This document shows, piece by piece, positions 7,157 to 15,193 of a DNA stretch of 64,000 bases. This DNA comes from Embleya sp040629175 (GTDB taxonomy: Bacteria > Actinomycetota > Actinomycetes > Streptomycetales > Streptomycetaceae), in contig NZ_JBEXUX010000025.1 of the NCBI RefSeq assembly GCF_040629175.1, positions 1-64,000 of the forward strand, in the 5' to 3' direction. Each line of letters begins with the position of its first letter. Positions within the stretch are counted from its first letter, which is position 1. The position numbers were made by a program, and so were the translations under genes. Under the pieces are notes generated by a model. That model was not told the DNA's origin and did no database searches. It worked only from the letters and a program-made list of their open reading frames with translations.

Positions 7157-9826
7157 TCAGGAGGCGCGTTCGGAGACTGTCCGGGTGACTGCGGCCAGCG
7201 CGTCGGCCACCTTGGTCGGGTCCGAACCGCCACCTTGGGCCACGTCGTCCTTGCCGCCGCCACCACCGCCGAGGGTCTGCGCGGCCACCCGCACCAGCTC
7301 GCCGGCCTTGACGCCACGCTCGCGCGCGGCCTCGTTGGCGGCCACCACGACCATCGGCTTGCCGTTCACCACGGACACCACCGCGACCGCCGCCGGGCGC
7401 GCCGCCAGCCGGCCGCGCACGTCCAGCGCGAGCTTGCGCAGGTCGTCCGGCGTGGTGCCGTCCGGCAGTTGCGCGGTCGCCAGTGCGACGCCGTGCACGT
7501 CCTGGGCACCGTCCACCAGACCCGCGGCGGCCTGGAGCACCTGGGCACCGCGCAGCGCCGCGATCTCCTTCTCCGCGTCGCGCAGCTTGGCCATGATCGA
7601 GGCGACCCGCTCGGGCAGGTCCTCCGGGCGGCCCTTCACCACTTCGGTGAGCTGGTTGACGATGGTGTGCTCGCGCGCCAGGAAGTTGTACGCGTCGGCG
7701 CCCACCAGCGCCTCGACCCGACGCACGCCGGCGCCGATCGAGGACTCGCCGAGCAGCTTGACCAGGCCCAGTTGGGCGGTGTTGTGCACGTGCGTGCCGC
7801 CGCACAGTTCCTTGGAGTAGTCCCCCATGGTGACCACGCGGACCCGGTCGCCGTACTTCTCGCCGAACATCATCACGGCGCCCTGCTTCTTCGCCTCGTC
7901 CATCGACATCACCTCGGCGGTGACGTCCAGGTCGCGCGCGAGCACCTCGTTGATCTTCTGCTCGACGTCGGTGAGCACGCTGCCGGGCACCGCGCCCGGT
8001 GCGCCGAAGTCGAACCGGAAGCGGCCCGGCGCGTTCTCCGAGCCGGCCTGCGCCGCGGTCGGGCCGAGCGCGTCGCGCAGCGCCTGGTGGGTCAGGTGCG
8101 TCGCGCTGTGGGCGCGCGCGATGGCGTTCCGCCGGTTGTTGTCGATCCGGGCCGACGCCTGGGCGCCGACCAGGACTTCGCCGACCTGCACGCGGCCGCG
8201 GTGCACCGTGACGCCGGCCACCGGGGTCTGCACGTCGCGGATCTCGACCACGGCGCCGGTGTCCAGCCGGATCCGGCCGGTGTCGGCGAGCTGGCCGCCG
8301 CCCTCGGCGTAGAAGGGGGTGCGGTCCAGGATCACCTCGACCTCGTCGCCCTCGTGCGCGGCGGGCGCGGGCACACCGTCGACGAGCAGGCCGACCACGG
8401 TCGCCTCACCCGAGGTGTCGTGGTAGCCGGTGAACTCGGTGCCACCGGCCGAGTCCGCCACCTCGCGGTAGACGGAGAGGTCGGCGAGCCCCTGCTTGCG
8501 CGCCTGGGCGTCCTTCTTGGCCCGCTGCCGCTGCTCGTTCATCAGCCGGCGGAAGCCGTCCTCGTCGACCGCCAGGCCCTGTTCGGCGGCGATCTCCAGG
8601 GTCAGGTCGATCGGGAAGCCCTCGGTGTCGTGCAGCAGGAACGCCACCTCGCCCGGGAGCACCGCGGAGCCGGAGCTCTTCGCCTTGACGATCGACTCGT
8701 CGAGCAGTGCGGTGCCCTCCTGAAGGCGGGTCAGGAAGCGCTTCTCCTCGGCCACCGAGACCGCGTCGATGCGCTCGGCCTCCTCGATCAGGTTCGGGTA
8801 CTGCGGACCCATCGCCTTGATCGTGGTCTCGACCAGGTCGTGCAGCGTCTCGCCGGAGGCGCCGAGCAGGCGCATGTTGCGGATCGCCCGGCGCATCATC
8901 CGGCGCAGCACGTAGCCGCGGCCCTCGTTGCCGGGCACCACGCCGTCGCCGATCAGCATCACGGCGGTGCGCACGTGGTCGGCCACCACGCGCAGCGAGA
9001 CGTCGTCCTTGTGGTCTCGGCCGTAGGTCTTGCCCGCGAGGTCGGCGGCGCGGTCCAGGATCATCCGCGACGTGTCGATCTCGTACAGGTTGTCGACACC
9101 CTGCAGGATGCACGCGAGGCGTTCCAGGCCGAGCCCGGTGTCGATGTTCTTCGCGGGCAGCTCGCCCAGGATCGGGTAGTCGTCCTTGCCGGTGCCCGGA
9201 CCGCGCTCGTACTGCATGAAGACCAGGTTCCAGATCTCCAGGTAGCGCTCACCGTTGACCGCCGGGCCGCCCTCCTCGCCGTAGGCGGGGCCGCGGTCGT
9301 AGTTGATCTCCGAGCACGGACCGCACGGTCCGGGCACGCCCATCGACCAGAAGTTCTCCGACTTGCCCAGCCGCTGGATGCGTTCGGCGGGCACGCCGAT
9401 CACGTCCCGCCAGATGCGCTCGGCCTCGTCGTCGTCGAGGTAGACGGTGATCCACAACTTCTCCGGGTCCAGCCCGTAGCCACCCTCCTCGATCGAGTTG
9501 GTGAGCAACTCCCAGGCGAAGCCGATCGCGCCTTCCTTGAAGTAGTCGCCGAACGAGAAGTTGCCGCACATCTGGAAGAACGACCCGTGTCGGGTGGTCT
9601 TGCCGACCTCCTCGATGTCGAGGGTGCGCACGCACTTCTGCACGCTGGTGGCGCGCTTGAAGCTCGGCTTGACCTCCCCGAGGAAGTACGGCTTGAACGG
9701 CACCATGCCGGCGTTCACCAGAAGCAGCGTGGGATCGTCCGCGACCAGCGAGGCCGAGGGGACGACGGTGTGTCCGCGCTCTGCGAAAAAGCGCAGCCAG
9801 CGCTTGCGGATCTCTGCCGATTCCAT
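7157..9826 (-). CDS. alaS: Alanyl-tRNA synthetase
   Basis: Charges tRNA(Ala) with alanine and edits mischarged Ser/Gly. The full-length protein has 889 residues. The class II catalytic core starts with EIRKRWLRFF and includes SVQKCVRTLDIEEVGKTTRH and FFQMCGNFSFGDYFKE. The editing domain carries HSATHLTHQALRDALG and the zinc-binding CGGTHVHNT. The C-terminal DHHA1/C-Ala domain ends with the Gly-rich GGGGGGKDD motif that is diagnostic of AlaRS. The ATG at 9826 overlaps the stop of the preceding small membrane protein, so the two are coupled translationally. Confidence 0.98.
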   Translation of the reverse strand: MESAEIRKRWLRFFAERGHTVVPSASLVADDPTLLLVNAGMVPFKPYFLGEVKPSFKRATSVQKCVRTLDIEEVGKTTRHGSFFQMCGNFSFGDYFKEGAIGFAWELLTNSIEEGGYGLDPEKLWITVYLDDDEAERIWRDVIGVPAERIQRLGKSENFWSMGVPGPCGPCSEINYDRGPAYGEEGGPAVNGERYLEIWNLVFMQYERGPGTGKDDYPILGELPAKNIDTGLGLERLACILQGVDNLYEIDTSRMILDRAADLAGKTYGRDHKDDVSLRVVADHVRTAVMLIGDGVVPGNEGRGYVLRRMMRRAIRNMRLLGASGETLHDLVETTIKAMGPQYPNLIEEAERIDAVSVAEEKRFLTRLQEGTALLDESIVKAKSSGSAVLPGEVAFLLHDTEGFPIDLTLEIAAEQGLAVDEDGFRRLMNEQRQRAKKDAQARKQGLADLSVYREVADSAGGTEFTGYHDTSGEATVVGLLVDGVPAPAAHEGDEVEVILDRTPFYAEGGGQLADTGRIRLDTGAVVEIRDVQTPVAGVTVHRGRVQVGEVLVGAQASARIDNNRRNAIARAHSATHLTHQALRDALGPTAAQAGSENAPGRFRFDFGAPGAVPGSVLTDVEQKINEVLARDLDVTAEVMSMDEAKKQGAVMMFGEKYGDRVRVVTMGDYSKELCGGTHVHNTAQLGLVKLLGESSIGAGVRRVEALVGADAYNFLAREHTIVNQLTEVVKGRPEDLPERVASIMAKLRDAEKEIAALRGAQVLQAAAGLVDGAQDVHGVALATAQLPDGTTPDDLRKLALDVRGRLAARPAAVAVVSVVNGKPMVVVAANEAARERGVKAGELVRVAAQTLGGGGGGKDDVAQGGGSDPTKVADALAAVTRTVSERAS

Positions 9827-10185
9827 CAGCTGCCGTCCCTTCGGTCGTACCTTGCTTTGCCTTCGTACAGCTCACGCGGGTCGTACAGATCACGCCCGTC
9901 GTGCCAGTCGTCGTGCGGTTCGCGGCTGCCGGGCAACACGCGCCGCACCGGAGCGGGCGGCAACGACGCGGCGGCCACGTCCGCGCCGATCGCGCGGTAG
10001 AGCTCCTGCTCGCGTTCGGCCATGCCCGCGCGGATCTCGTCCGCGAAGTACTTGATCGCCTCGCCGATGCCGGTGACATTGTCGGCGACGCCCTCGGGCG
10101 TGTACTTGTACGCCTTGTCCTTGACCTTGCGCGCGGCCCAGACGCCGGCACCGGCGCCGACCGCGATCCAGAACAGCCTCGCCAT
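9826..10185 (-). CDS. DUF6167-like small membrane-associated protein
   Basis: A 119-residue protein of unknown function, resembling the DUF6167 family that sits immediately upstream of alaS in Streptomyces (recalled synteny, not searched). The N-terminus (RLFWIAVGAGAGVWAARK) is one hydrophobic helix. A predicted amphipathic helix follows (about residues 25-70, EGVADNVTGIGEAIKYFADE), then a charged, Tyr/Asp/Arg-rich tail. No catalytic motif is seen. It is flanked by the DUF948 protein four bases upstream and overlaps alaS, so it is co-expressed with them. A membrane-linked structural role is possible but unproven. Confidence 0.85.
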   Translation of the reverse strand: MARLFWIAVGAGAGVWAARKVKDKAYKYTPEGVADNVTGIGEAIKYFADEIRAGMAEREQELYRAIGADVAAASLPPAPVRRVLPGSREPHDDWHDGRDLYDPRELYEGKARYDRRDGS

Positions 10186-10188
10186 CGG

Positions 10189-10623
10189 TCAGCCCCTCCC
10201 GCGCATGCTGCGCTGCCGTGCGACCTTCTGCGCCTTGGCCGCGATCCGCACCCGGCGGCCGAGTTCGGCTCGCTGCTGCGCGGAGAGCGCGCGGCGGACG
10301 CCGTAGCTGAACGCGGCGGTCTTCACGAGCGGGCCGCCCAGGGTGGCGGCGACCGTGGAGGAGAGCGCGGTGGCGTTCGTGGTCATGGTCTGCACGTTGC
10401 CCGCGATCTGGTCGACCCGGCCCATCTGGGCATTCGTCGCCCGGACCGTCTCGGTCACCTCGTCGAGCAGCGGAACGGCTCGGTCCGCCACCCCTGCGAC
10501 CAGGGTCGTGGCCTCCTTGAGCACCTTCGCCAGCTTGACCAGAGCCACCGCGAGAAAGGCGACCAGGATCGCCCAGAAAACCGCGATGATCATCAGCGCG
10601 ACTTCGCCACCCGACACCGTCAT
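10189..10623 (-). CDS. DUF948-like membrane protein
   Basis: A 144-residue protein of the DUF948 type. One transmembrane helix at about residues 8-30 (ALMIIAVFWAILVAFLAVAL) is followed by a long heptad-patterned helix (LVKLAKVLKEATTLVAGVAD through VRATNAQMGRVDQIAGNVQ). The tail is basic and ends in RQRSMRGRG. The family is widespread in Gram-positives and is described as a general-stress or methyl-accepting-like membrane protein without known activity. It is the first gene after rpsD, beyond a strong terminator, and is probably co-transcribed with the next small gene and alaS. Confidence 0.87.
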   Translation of the reverse strand: MTVSGGEVALMIIAVFWAILVAFLAVALVKLAKVLKEATTLVAGVADRAVPLLDEVTETVRATNAQMGRVDQIAGNVQTMTTNATALSSTVAATLGGPLVKTAAFSYGVRRALSAQQRAELGRRVRIAAKAQKVARQRSMRGRG

Positions 10624-10697
10624 GCGCTCCTTGATGAGTGGGATCAGTCGAGGCGGCAGACATGCGTGGCCGCCTCGGAAAACCCGACCCTACCGCG

Positions 10698-10735
10698 ACC
10701 GCGCGGGTCTCCTCGTCCGAGGAAACCCGCGCGGT
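10698..10735 (-). terminator. Intrinsic terminator after rpsD
   Basis: An 11-bp perfect outer stem (ACCGCGCGGGT / ACCCGCGCGGT) encloses a second 6-bp stem (TCCTCG/CGAGGA) with a TC loop. It lies about 60 bases downstream of the rpsD stop and before the DUF948 gene. There is no clear T-tract, which is common for terminators in high-GC actinomycetes. Confidence 0.8.
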
Positions 10736-10795
10736 CGGTGTGGCGCGTGTGTCGACTTGATGCGGCTCGCGTTTCGCGCGGAGCGCGCTCGCGGA

Positions 10796-11404
10796 TCAGC
10801 GCGAGTAGTACTCGACGACCAACTGCTCGTCGCAGATCACCGGGACCTCACGGCGCTGCGGGAGCCGGTCCAGCCGGGCCATCAGCTTGTCCAGCCGGGC
10901 CTCGATGTAACGCGGGGTCTCGGCGGCGGCGAACCCGCCGGCCTGGACCACCTGGAACAGCGGCTTGGTCCGGCTGCGCTCGCGCACCCCGACGATGTCC
11001 TCGGGCTTGAGCCGGTAGGACGGCTTGTCCACCTTGCCGCCGTTGACCTCGATGTGGCCGTGGGTGACCATCTGGCGCGCCTGGTAGACGGTGCGCGCGA
11101 AGCCCGCGCGCAGCACGAACGCGTCGAGCCGGCGCTCCAGGTCGACCACCAGTTCGTCGCCGGTCTTGCCCGCGTGCTTGTTGGCCCGGTCGAACGCGGC
11201 CCGCATCTGGACCTCGGAGATGTCGTACTGGAAGCGCAGGCGCTGCTTCTCCATCAGCCGGGTCTTGTAGTCCGAGGACTGCTTGCGACCGCGACCGTGC
11301 TCGCCCGGCGGGTAGGGCCGGTTCTCCAGGTACTTCGCGGCCTTGGGCGTGAGCGCCACACCGAGCGCACGGCTGCGCCGGATCTTCGGTCGGGTCTGAT
11401 TCAC
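10796..11404 (-). CDS. rpsD: 30S ribosomal protein S4
   Basis: Primary 16S rRNA-binding protein of the 30S subunit. The 202-residue sequence shows the S4 N-terminal domain (ENRPYPPGEHGRGRK, SDYKTRLMEKQRLRFQY) and the S4 RNA-binding fold (RLDAFVLRAGFARTVYQARQ, GHIEVNGGKVDKPSY). It ends in the conserved LVVEYYSR. It starts at GTG 11404 with a GGAGGA ribosome-binding site a few bases upstream. The zinc-cysteine motif of some S4 proteins is absent, so this is the Cys-minus form. It is a monocistronic-looking gene bounded by a divergent iron-box gene and a strong terminator. Confidence 0.97.
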   Translation of the reverse strand: MNQTRPKIRRSRALGVALTPKAAKYLENRPYPPGEHGRGRKQSSDYKTRLMEKQRLRFQYDISEVQMRAAFDRANKHAGKTGDELVVDLERRLDAFVLRAGFARTVYQARQMVTHGHIEVNGGKVDKPSYRLKPEDIVGVRERSRTKPLFQVVQAGGFAAAETPRYIEARLDKLMARLDRLPQRREVPVICDEQLVVEYYSR

Positions 11405-11565
11405 AGTCGGGTCCTCCGTGCGGGGGTGTTTCGGTGTGGGTCGTCCTGGTGGGCCGCCTGGGTGTGGGTCGCCGCCGCGGTCGGCCCGGTCGCGTCGGCG
11501 GTCCCTCGGGGGGCGCCTTCGCTCGGGCCGCCGTGACGCGGGTCGCCTTGCCAAGATCGGTGCAC

Positions 11566-11585
11566 TTAGGTAAGCCTAACCTTAA
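11566..11585 (+). promoter_or_regulatory. Iron box (DmdR/IdeR-type operator)
   Basis: The element TTAGGTAAGCCTAACCTTAA is a near-perfect match to the actinobacterial iron-box consensus (TTAGGTTAGGCTAACCTAA type). It lies in the divergent region between rpsD and the DUF2470 gene, 60-80 bases before that gene's ATG. Established knowledge: DmdR1/IdeR with Fe2+ binds such boxes and represses iron-uptake and haem-use genes. Inference: the DUF2470 gene is induced by iron starvation. Confidence 0.88.
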
Positions 11586-11646
11586 CGACGATGCGTTCGG
11601 TAGCCCACACAGGGGTCGCAAACGAGCGCCGCACCTGGAGGACGCC

Positions 11647-12420
11647 ATGTCTGTTCCCACCGAGGCCAACGCCGGGCGTACCGATCTCTCTTCCCGACGA
11701 CCGCTGACCGCCGAGCGGGCCCGCACGCTGGCCGCGTTCGCCGGGTCGGCCACCCTGGAGCTGCCCGGCGACCGGGAGGAACCGGTGGTCCCGGCCGCCC
11801 GAGTCGTCGAGCCGGACGGGTCGCTGCTGCTGCTCGTCCCGGGCGAGACCGCCGCGGTCGTGCTGACCTCGCGCGAGGACGTGGCCGCCGTGCTGCACCT
11901 GGTGGACGTCGCGCCGGTCGCCGTGCCGCACCGGGTCCGCGCGCACTGCTGGATCGCGGGCTGGCTGAGCATCCCCACCGGCGCCGACGCCGACCGGGCC
12001 GCCACCCTGCTCGCCGAGTCGGCCCAGGACCCCACCGCGTCCCCGCGGGCGGGCACCATCGTGCGTCTGGAGGTCGGCGAAGTGCTGGTCGACGACCTGT
12101 GGGGCACCGGGCACGTCGAGCCGGAGGAGTACGCGGACGCCGAGCCCGACCCGCTGGCGGTCCACGAGGCCGAACTGCTCCAGCACCTCGCCGCCGCCCA
12201 CGGCAACGACCTGTGCCGGCTGGCGAGCCTGGCGGGCGCGCCGGCCTGCGACGAGCGGGTCGCGCCGGTGTCGCTGGACCGGCACGGCATCCGGCTGCGC
12301 ACCGGCGGGCCCGAGCGTACGTGCGATGTGCGGTTCGAGTTCGAGACGCCGGTCTCGGGTCCGATGCAACTGGGTGAGGCGCTGCGCCGGTTGCTGCAGG
12401 GGGTGCACGGGCAGGCGTGA
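11647..12420 (+). CDS. DUF2470 domain protein, probable haem/iron-responsive HugZ-like protein
   Basis: A 257-residue soluble protein. The N-terminal part (about residues 20-150) has the look of a split-barrel FMN/haem-binding domain (AARVVEPDGSLLLLVPGE). The C-terminal part (about 160-250: LLQHLAAAHGNDLCRLASLA then VSLDRHGIRLRT) matches the DUF2470 helix-sheet domain found in HugZ-type haem oxygenases. The start is the ATG at 11647 behind GGAGGACGCC. The iron box upstream strongly supports a role in iron or haem metabolism. The catalytic activity is not established from sequence. Similar proteins next to rpsD are common in Streptomyces. Confidence 0.82.
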   Translation: MSVPTEANAGRTDLSSRRPLTAERARTLAAFAGSATLELPGDREEPVVPAARVVEPDGSLLLLVPGETAAVVLTSREDVAAVLHLVDVAPVAVPHRVRAHCWIAGWLSIPTGADADRAATLLAESAQDPTASPRAGTIVRLEVGEVLVDDLWGTGHVEPEEYADAEPDPLAVHEAELLQHLAAAHGNDLCRLASLAGAPACDERVAPVSLDRHGIRLRTGGPERTCDVRFEFETPVSGPMQLGEALRRLLQGVHGQA

Positions 12421-12743
12421 TTTCGGGCCGCTGCCGTGCCGGTCGGGACGGGGCGGCGTTTCCGGGTCGCATGATGCGCCCGGGCGCGGGCAGTCTCCCG
12501 GTCCGGGATCGGTCGTACGGGGTCGGGCACGGTGGTGCGCGATCCGGCGCGCCCGGGCGCGGCGGCGTCGTGCCGCGCACCCGGCCGCGTCGTGGTGCGC
12601 CGTATCGGGTGCCGGGGACCGGCTAACGTTTCCGGTCGCGGCACCGGGTGGCGATCCACCCGGGCGGCTCGCCCCGGCGGACCGGGCGCGAGACCGCCGA
12701 CGCGGGACGACCGCGACGCGAACGGCGGAAGGGACCACACGGG
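12421..12743. other. Intergenic region without recognisable gene
   Basis: 323 bases of very GC-rich sequence between the DUF2470 gene and the ThrE-like gene. No start codon with a ribosome-binding site and actinobacterial codon bias opens a convincing reading frame on either strand. The last part probably serves as leader and promoter for the exporter gene, but no clear -35/-10 pair was found. Confidence 0.5.
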
Positions 12744-14243
12744 GTGTCGGAGCAACATTCGCGGCACAGGCCGGAGGAACCTGCGGACGGGGACGGCCGC
12801 GACCATCCGAGCCCCCGCGCCCCCTGGGAGCCGGAACCCCGGCCGACGCCTCGCTCCGGGGCCAGCCCGTGGCAGGACCGGCTGCGCACCCAGTTGCGGT
12901 TCAGCGGGCACACCGCGAGCATCCCGATCGTGCCCGCGCCGGAGAAGCCGGAGGCCGGCCCCTCGGTGCCGCGCGTGCTCGACCTGGCGCTGCGTACCGG
13001 CGAATTGTTGCTGGCCAGCGGCGAGGGCGGGGAGGACGTCGAGGCGGCGATGCTGGGCATCACCGACGCGTACGGCCTGGAACGCTGCCAACCCAATGTG
13101 ACCTTCGTCGCGATCACCCTGTCCTACCAGCCGTCCCTGGTCGAACCGCCGGTCACCGGCGAACGGGTGGTCCGGCGGCGCGCGGTGGACTACACCCGGC
13201 TCGACGAGGCGCACCAGTTGGTCTCGGACATCACCGGCGCCGAATTGACCCTGGAGGAGGCGTACCACCGGCTCGCCGACATCCGCCGCAACCGACACCC
13301 CTATCCGCGCAACCTGTTGCTGCTGTCCGCCGGGCTGATCGCGGCCTTCGCCAGCGTCATGGTCGGCGGCGGGGTGATCGTGGCCATCGCGGCCTGCGTC
13401 GCGGCGCTGATCGGCGAGCGACTGGCGCAGTTGCTCTCCGACCGCGGCGTCCCGGAGTTCTACCAGTTCGTGCTCGCCTCGATGCCGGCCGCCGCGATCA
13501 CGGTGACGATGATCAAGGTCGGCGTCGGGATCAATCCGTATGCCGTGGTCACCGGCGGCCTGTTCGCGCTGTTGCCCGGGCGGGCCCTGGTCGCCGCCGT
13601 CCAGGACGGGTTGACCGGCTTCTACATCACCGCCGCGGCCCGGTTGCTGGAGGTCTTCTACCTGATCGTCGGCATCATCGTCGGCATCTCGATCGTGATC
13701 TACATCGGCGACCAGGTGGGCGTGAAGTTCAACGTCGAAGGCACGTTCAACCTCAACGCCAACCCCCGCCTGGTGCAACTCCTGGCGGCGGGCGGGGTGT
13801 CGATGACCTTCGCGGTGCTGGTCCAGGTACGGCGGGTGTTGTTGCCGCTCGCCGCGGCGGGCGGCGCGATCGGCTGGGCGGTGTTCCAGGTGCTGCGCGA
13901 GGCGGGCGCCGCGCCGGTGCTCGCGACCGCCGTCGCCACGGGACTGCTCGGGCTGCTCGGGCAGTTGCTCGCGCGCTGGCACGGGACGTCGGCGCTGCCG
14001 TACGTGATCCCGGCGATCGGCCCGATGTTGCCGGGCAGCGCGATGTATCAGGGCATGCTCGGCCTGGCCCTCGGCCATACCGACACGGGCTGGCGCAGCC
14101 TGGTCAACGCGGCGTCGCTGGCCCTGGCGCTGGCGGCGGGCGTCAACGTCGGCTCCGAGGCCGCCCGCTTCGTGCTCCCGTCCCCGCCCCCGCGCACCGG
14201 CCGCGAGATGCGCCCGGCCTCCAAGCGCACCCGCGGCTTCTGA
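12744..14243 (+). CDS. Threonine/serine exporter family membrane protein (ThrE-like)
   Basis: A 499-residue protein of the ThrE family (fused ThrE N- and C-terminal halves), which exports threonine and serine in Corynebacterium. A 75-residue charged, Pro-rich N-terminal tail precedes the conserved cytosolic segment (LDLALRTGELLLASGEGGED, VTFVAITLSYQPSL). About ten transmembrane helices follow between residues 185 and 475, including ALPYVIPAIGPMLPGSAMYQ, which is typical of the second half. The GTG start at 12744 follows a GGAAGGG stretch. The true substrate is inferred from family only. It is transcribed in the same direction as the hydrolase that follows, but 170 bases apart. Confidence 0.88.
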   Translation: MSEQHSRHRPEEPADGDGRDHPSPRAPWEPEPRPTPRSGASPWQDRLRTQLRFSGHTASIPIVPAPEKPEAGPSVPRVLDLALRTGELLLASGEGGEDVEAAMLGITDAYGLERCQPNVTFVAITLSYQPSLVEPPVTGERVVRRRAVDYTRLDEAHQLVSDITGAELTLEEAYHRLADIRRNRHPYPRNLLLLSAGLIAAFASVMVGGGVIVAIAACVAALIGERLAQLLSDRGVPEFYQFVLASMPAAAITVTMIKVGVGINPYAVVTGGLFALLPGRALVAAVQDGLTGFYITAAARLLEVFYLIVGIIVGISIVIYIGDQVGVKFNVEGTFNLNANPRLVQLLAAGGVSMTFAVLVQVRRVLLPLAAAGGAIGWAVFQVLREAGAAPVLATAVATGLLGLLGQLLARWHGTSALPYVIPAIGPMLPGSAMYQGMLGLALGHTDTGWRSLVNAASLALALAAGVNVGSEAARFVLPSPPPRTGREMRPASKRTRGF

Positions 14244-14413
14244 CCGCCGGACCCGGCCCCGCGCCTGCCGGACGTGGGGGTTCGTGGGTGGGGGCGGGAA
14301 CGACGTGGGCGGCGGGGGCGTTCGGGGATTGGGGCCGGCGGGCGGGGATTGCCGCCTCGGCTCGACGACGGGGTCCGGACGGCCGGACCGGGCAGGAAGT
14401 ATGGAGGCTCCGC

Positions 14414-15130
14414 ATGCCGGACGCGCACGCATCCACCGGGCCGCTCGCGGCGCTGCGTACCTGGTCGCCGCCGAGCGGGACGGACGTTCGCGCGGTCGTC
14501 CTGGTCCTGCCCGGCGGTCGCGCGCGCAGCCGGCAACCGGCGTCGACCCGCAATCTGGCCTACCGCCGGATGGTGCCGATCGCCCGGGGCATCCATCGGG
14601 CCACCCGCGCGGAGGGTGCCGCCACCTGGCTGCTGCGCTACCGGGTGCGCGGGTGGAACGAGCCCGATCACGATCCGGTCCAGGACGCGTGGTGGGCGCT
14701 CGACGGCATCCGGAGCCGGTATCCGCAGGCCGAGGTCACCCTGGTCGGCCACTCGATGGGCGGCCGTACCGCGTTGCGGGTGGCCGAGCACGAGAGTGTG
14801 CGCACGGTCTGCGCCCTCGCGCCGTGGATCGAGGACGACGAGCCGTACGAGCACCTCGCCGGCCGGGAGGTGGTGATCGTGCACGGTACGGCCGACCACA
14901 CCACCAGCCCGAAGGCCTCGCACCGCTACGCGCTGGCCGCCCGGGAGGTCTCCGAGCGGGTCTGCCGCTTCGAACTCGCGGACGGCCACGCGATGGTGCG
15001 TCGGGCTCCGGCCTGGACCGACCTGATCCGCCGCACCGTGGTGGGCGCCGTCACCGGCACCGCGGACCCGGAGATCGCCCGGGCGATGACGATGCCGGCT
15101 CCGGACGGGCTGCGCGCGATGGTGGGTTGA
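14414..15130 (+). CDS. Alpha/beta hydrolase
   Basis: A 238-residue serine hydrolase fold without a signal peptide. The nucleophile elbow is GHSMGG (about residue 113). The acid is probably the aspartate in VIVHGTADHTTSP and the histidine lies in ELADGHAMVRR, so a complete catalytic triad is visible. The ATG at 14414 is preceded by a GGAGG site. No lid domain or substrate-specific motif is evident, so the substrate (ester, peptide or thioester) is unknown. It faces the FtsX-like permease gene convergently and is separated by 63 bases. Confidence 0.85.
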   Translation: MPDAHASTGPLAALRTWSPPSGTDVRAVVLVLPGGRARSRQPASTRNLAYRRMVPIARGIHRATRAEGAATWLLRYRVRGWNEPDHDPVQDAWWALDGIRSRYPQAEVTLVGHSMGGRTALRVAEHESVRTVCALAPWIEDDEPYEHLAGREVVIVHGTADHTTSPKASHRYALAAREVSERVCRFELADGHAMVRRAPAWTDLIRRTVVGAVTGTADPEIARAMTMPAPDGLRAMVG

Positions 15131-15193
15131 CCCGCGGCGGGCGGCGGGTGGGCCGCTCGTGCTCGCTCGGCGCGCAGGGTGGGCCGGTCCGGC

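Noticed and set aside
6626..10000. 1124-codon plus-strand open frame opposite ruvX and alaS
   Set aside because: A shadow of alaS caused by high GC content; its His/Asp/Arg/Val-rich composition is typical of antisense frames.
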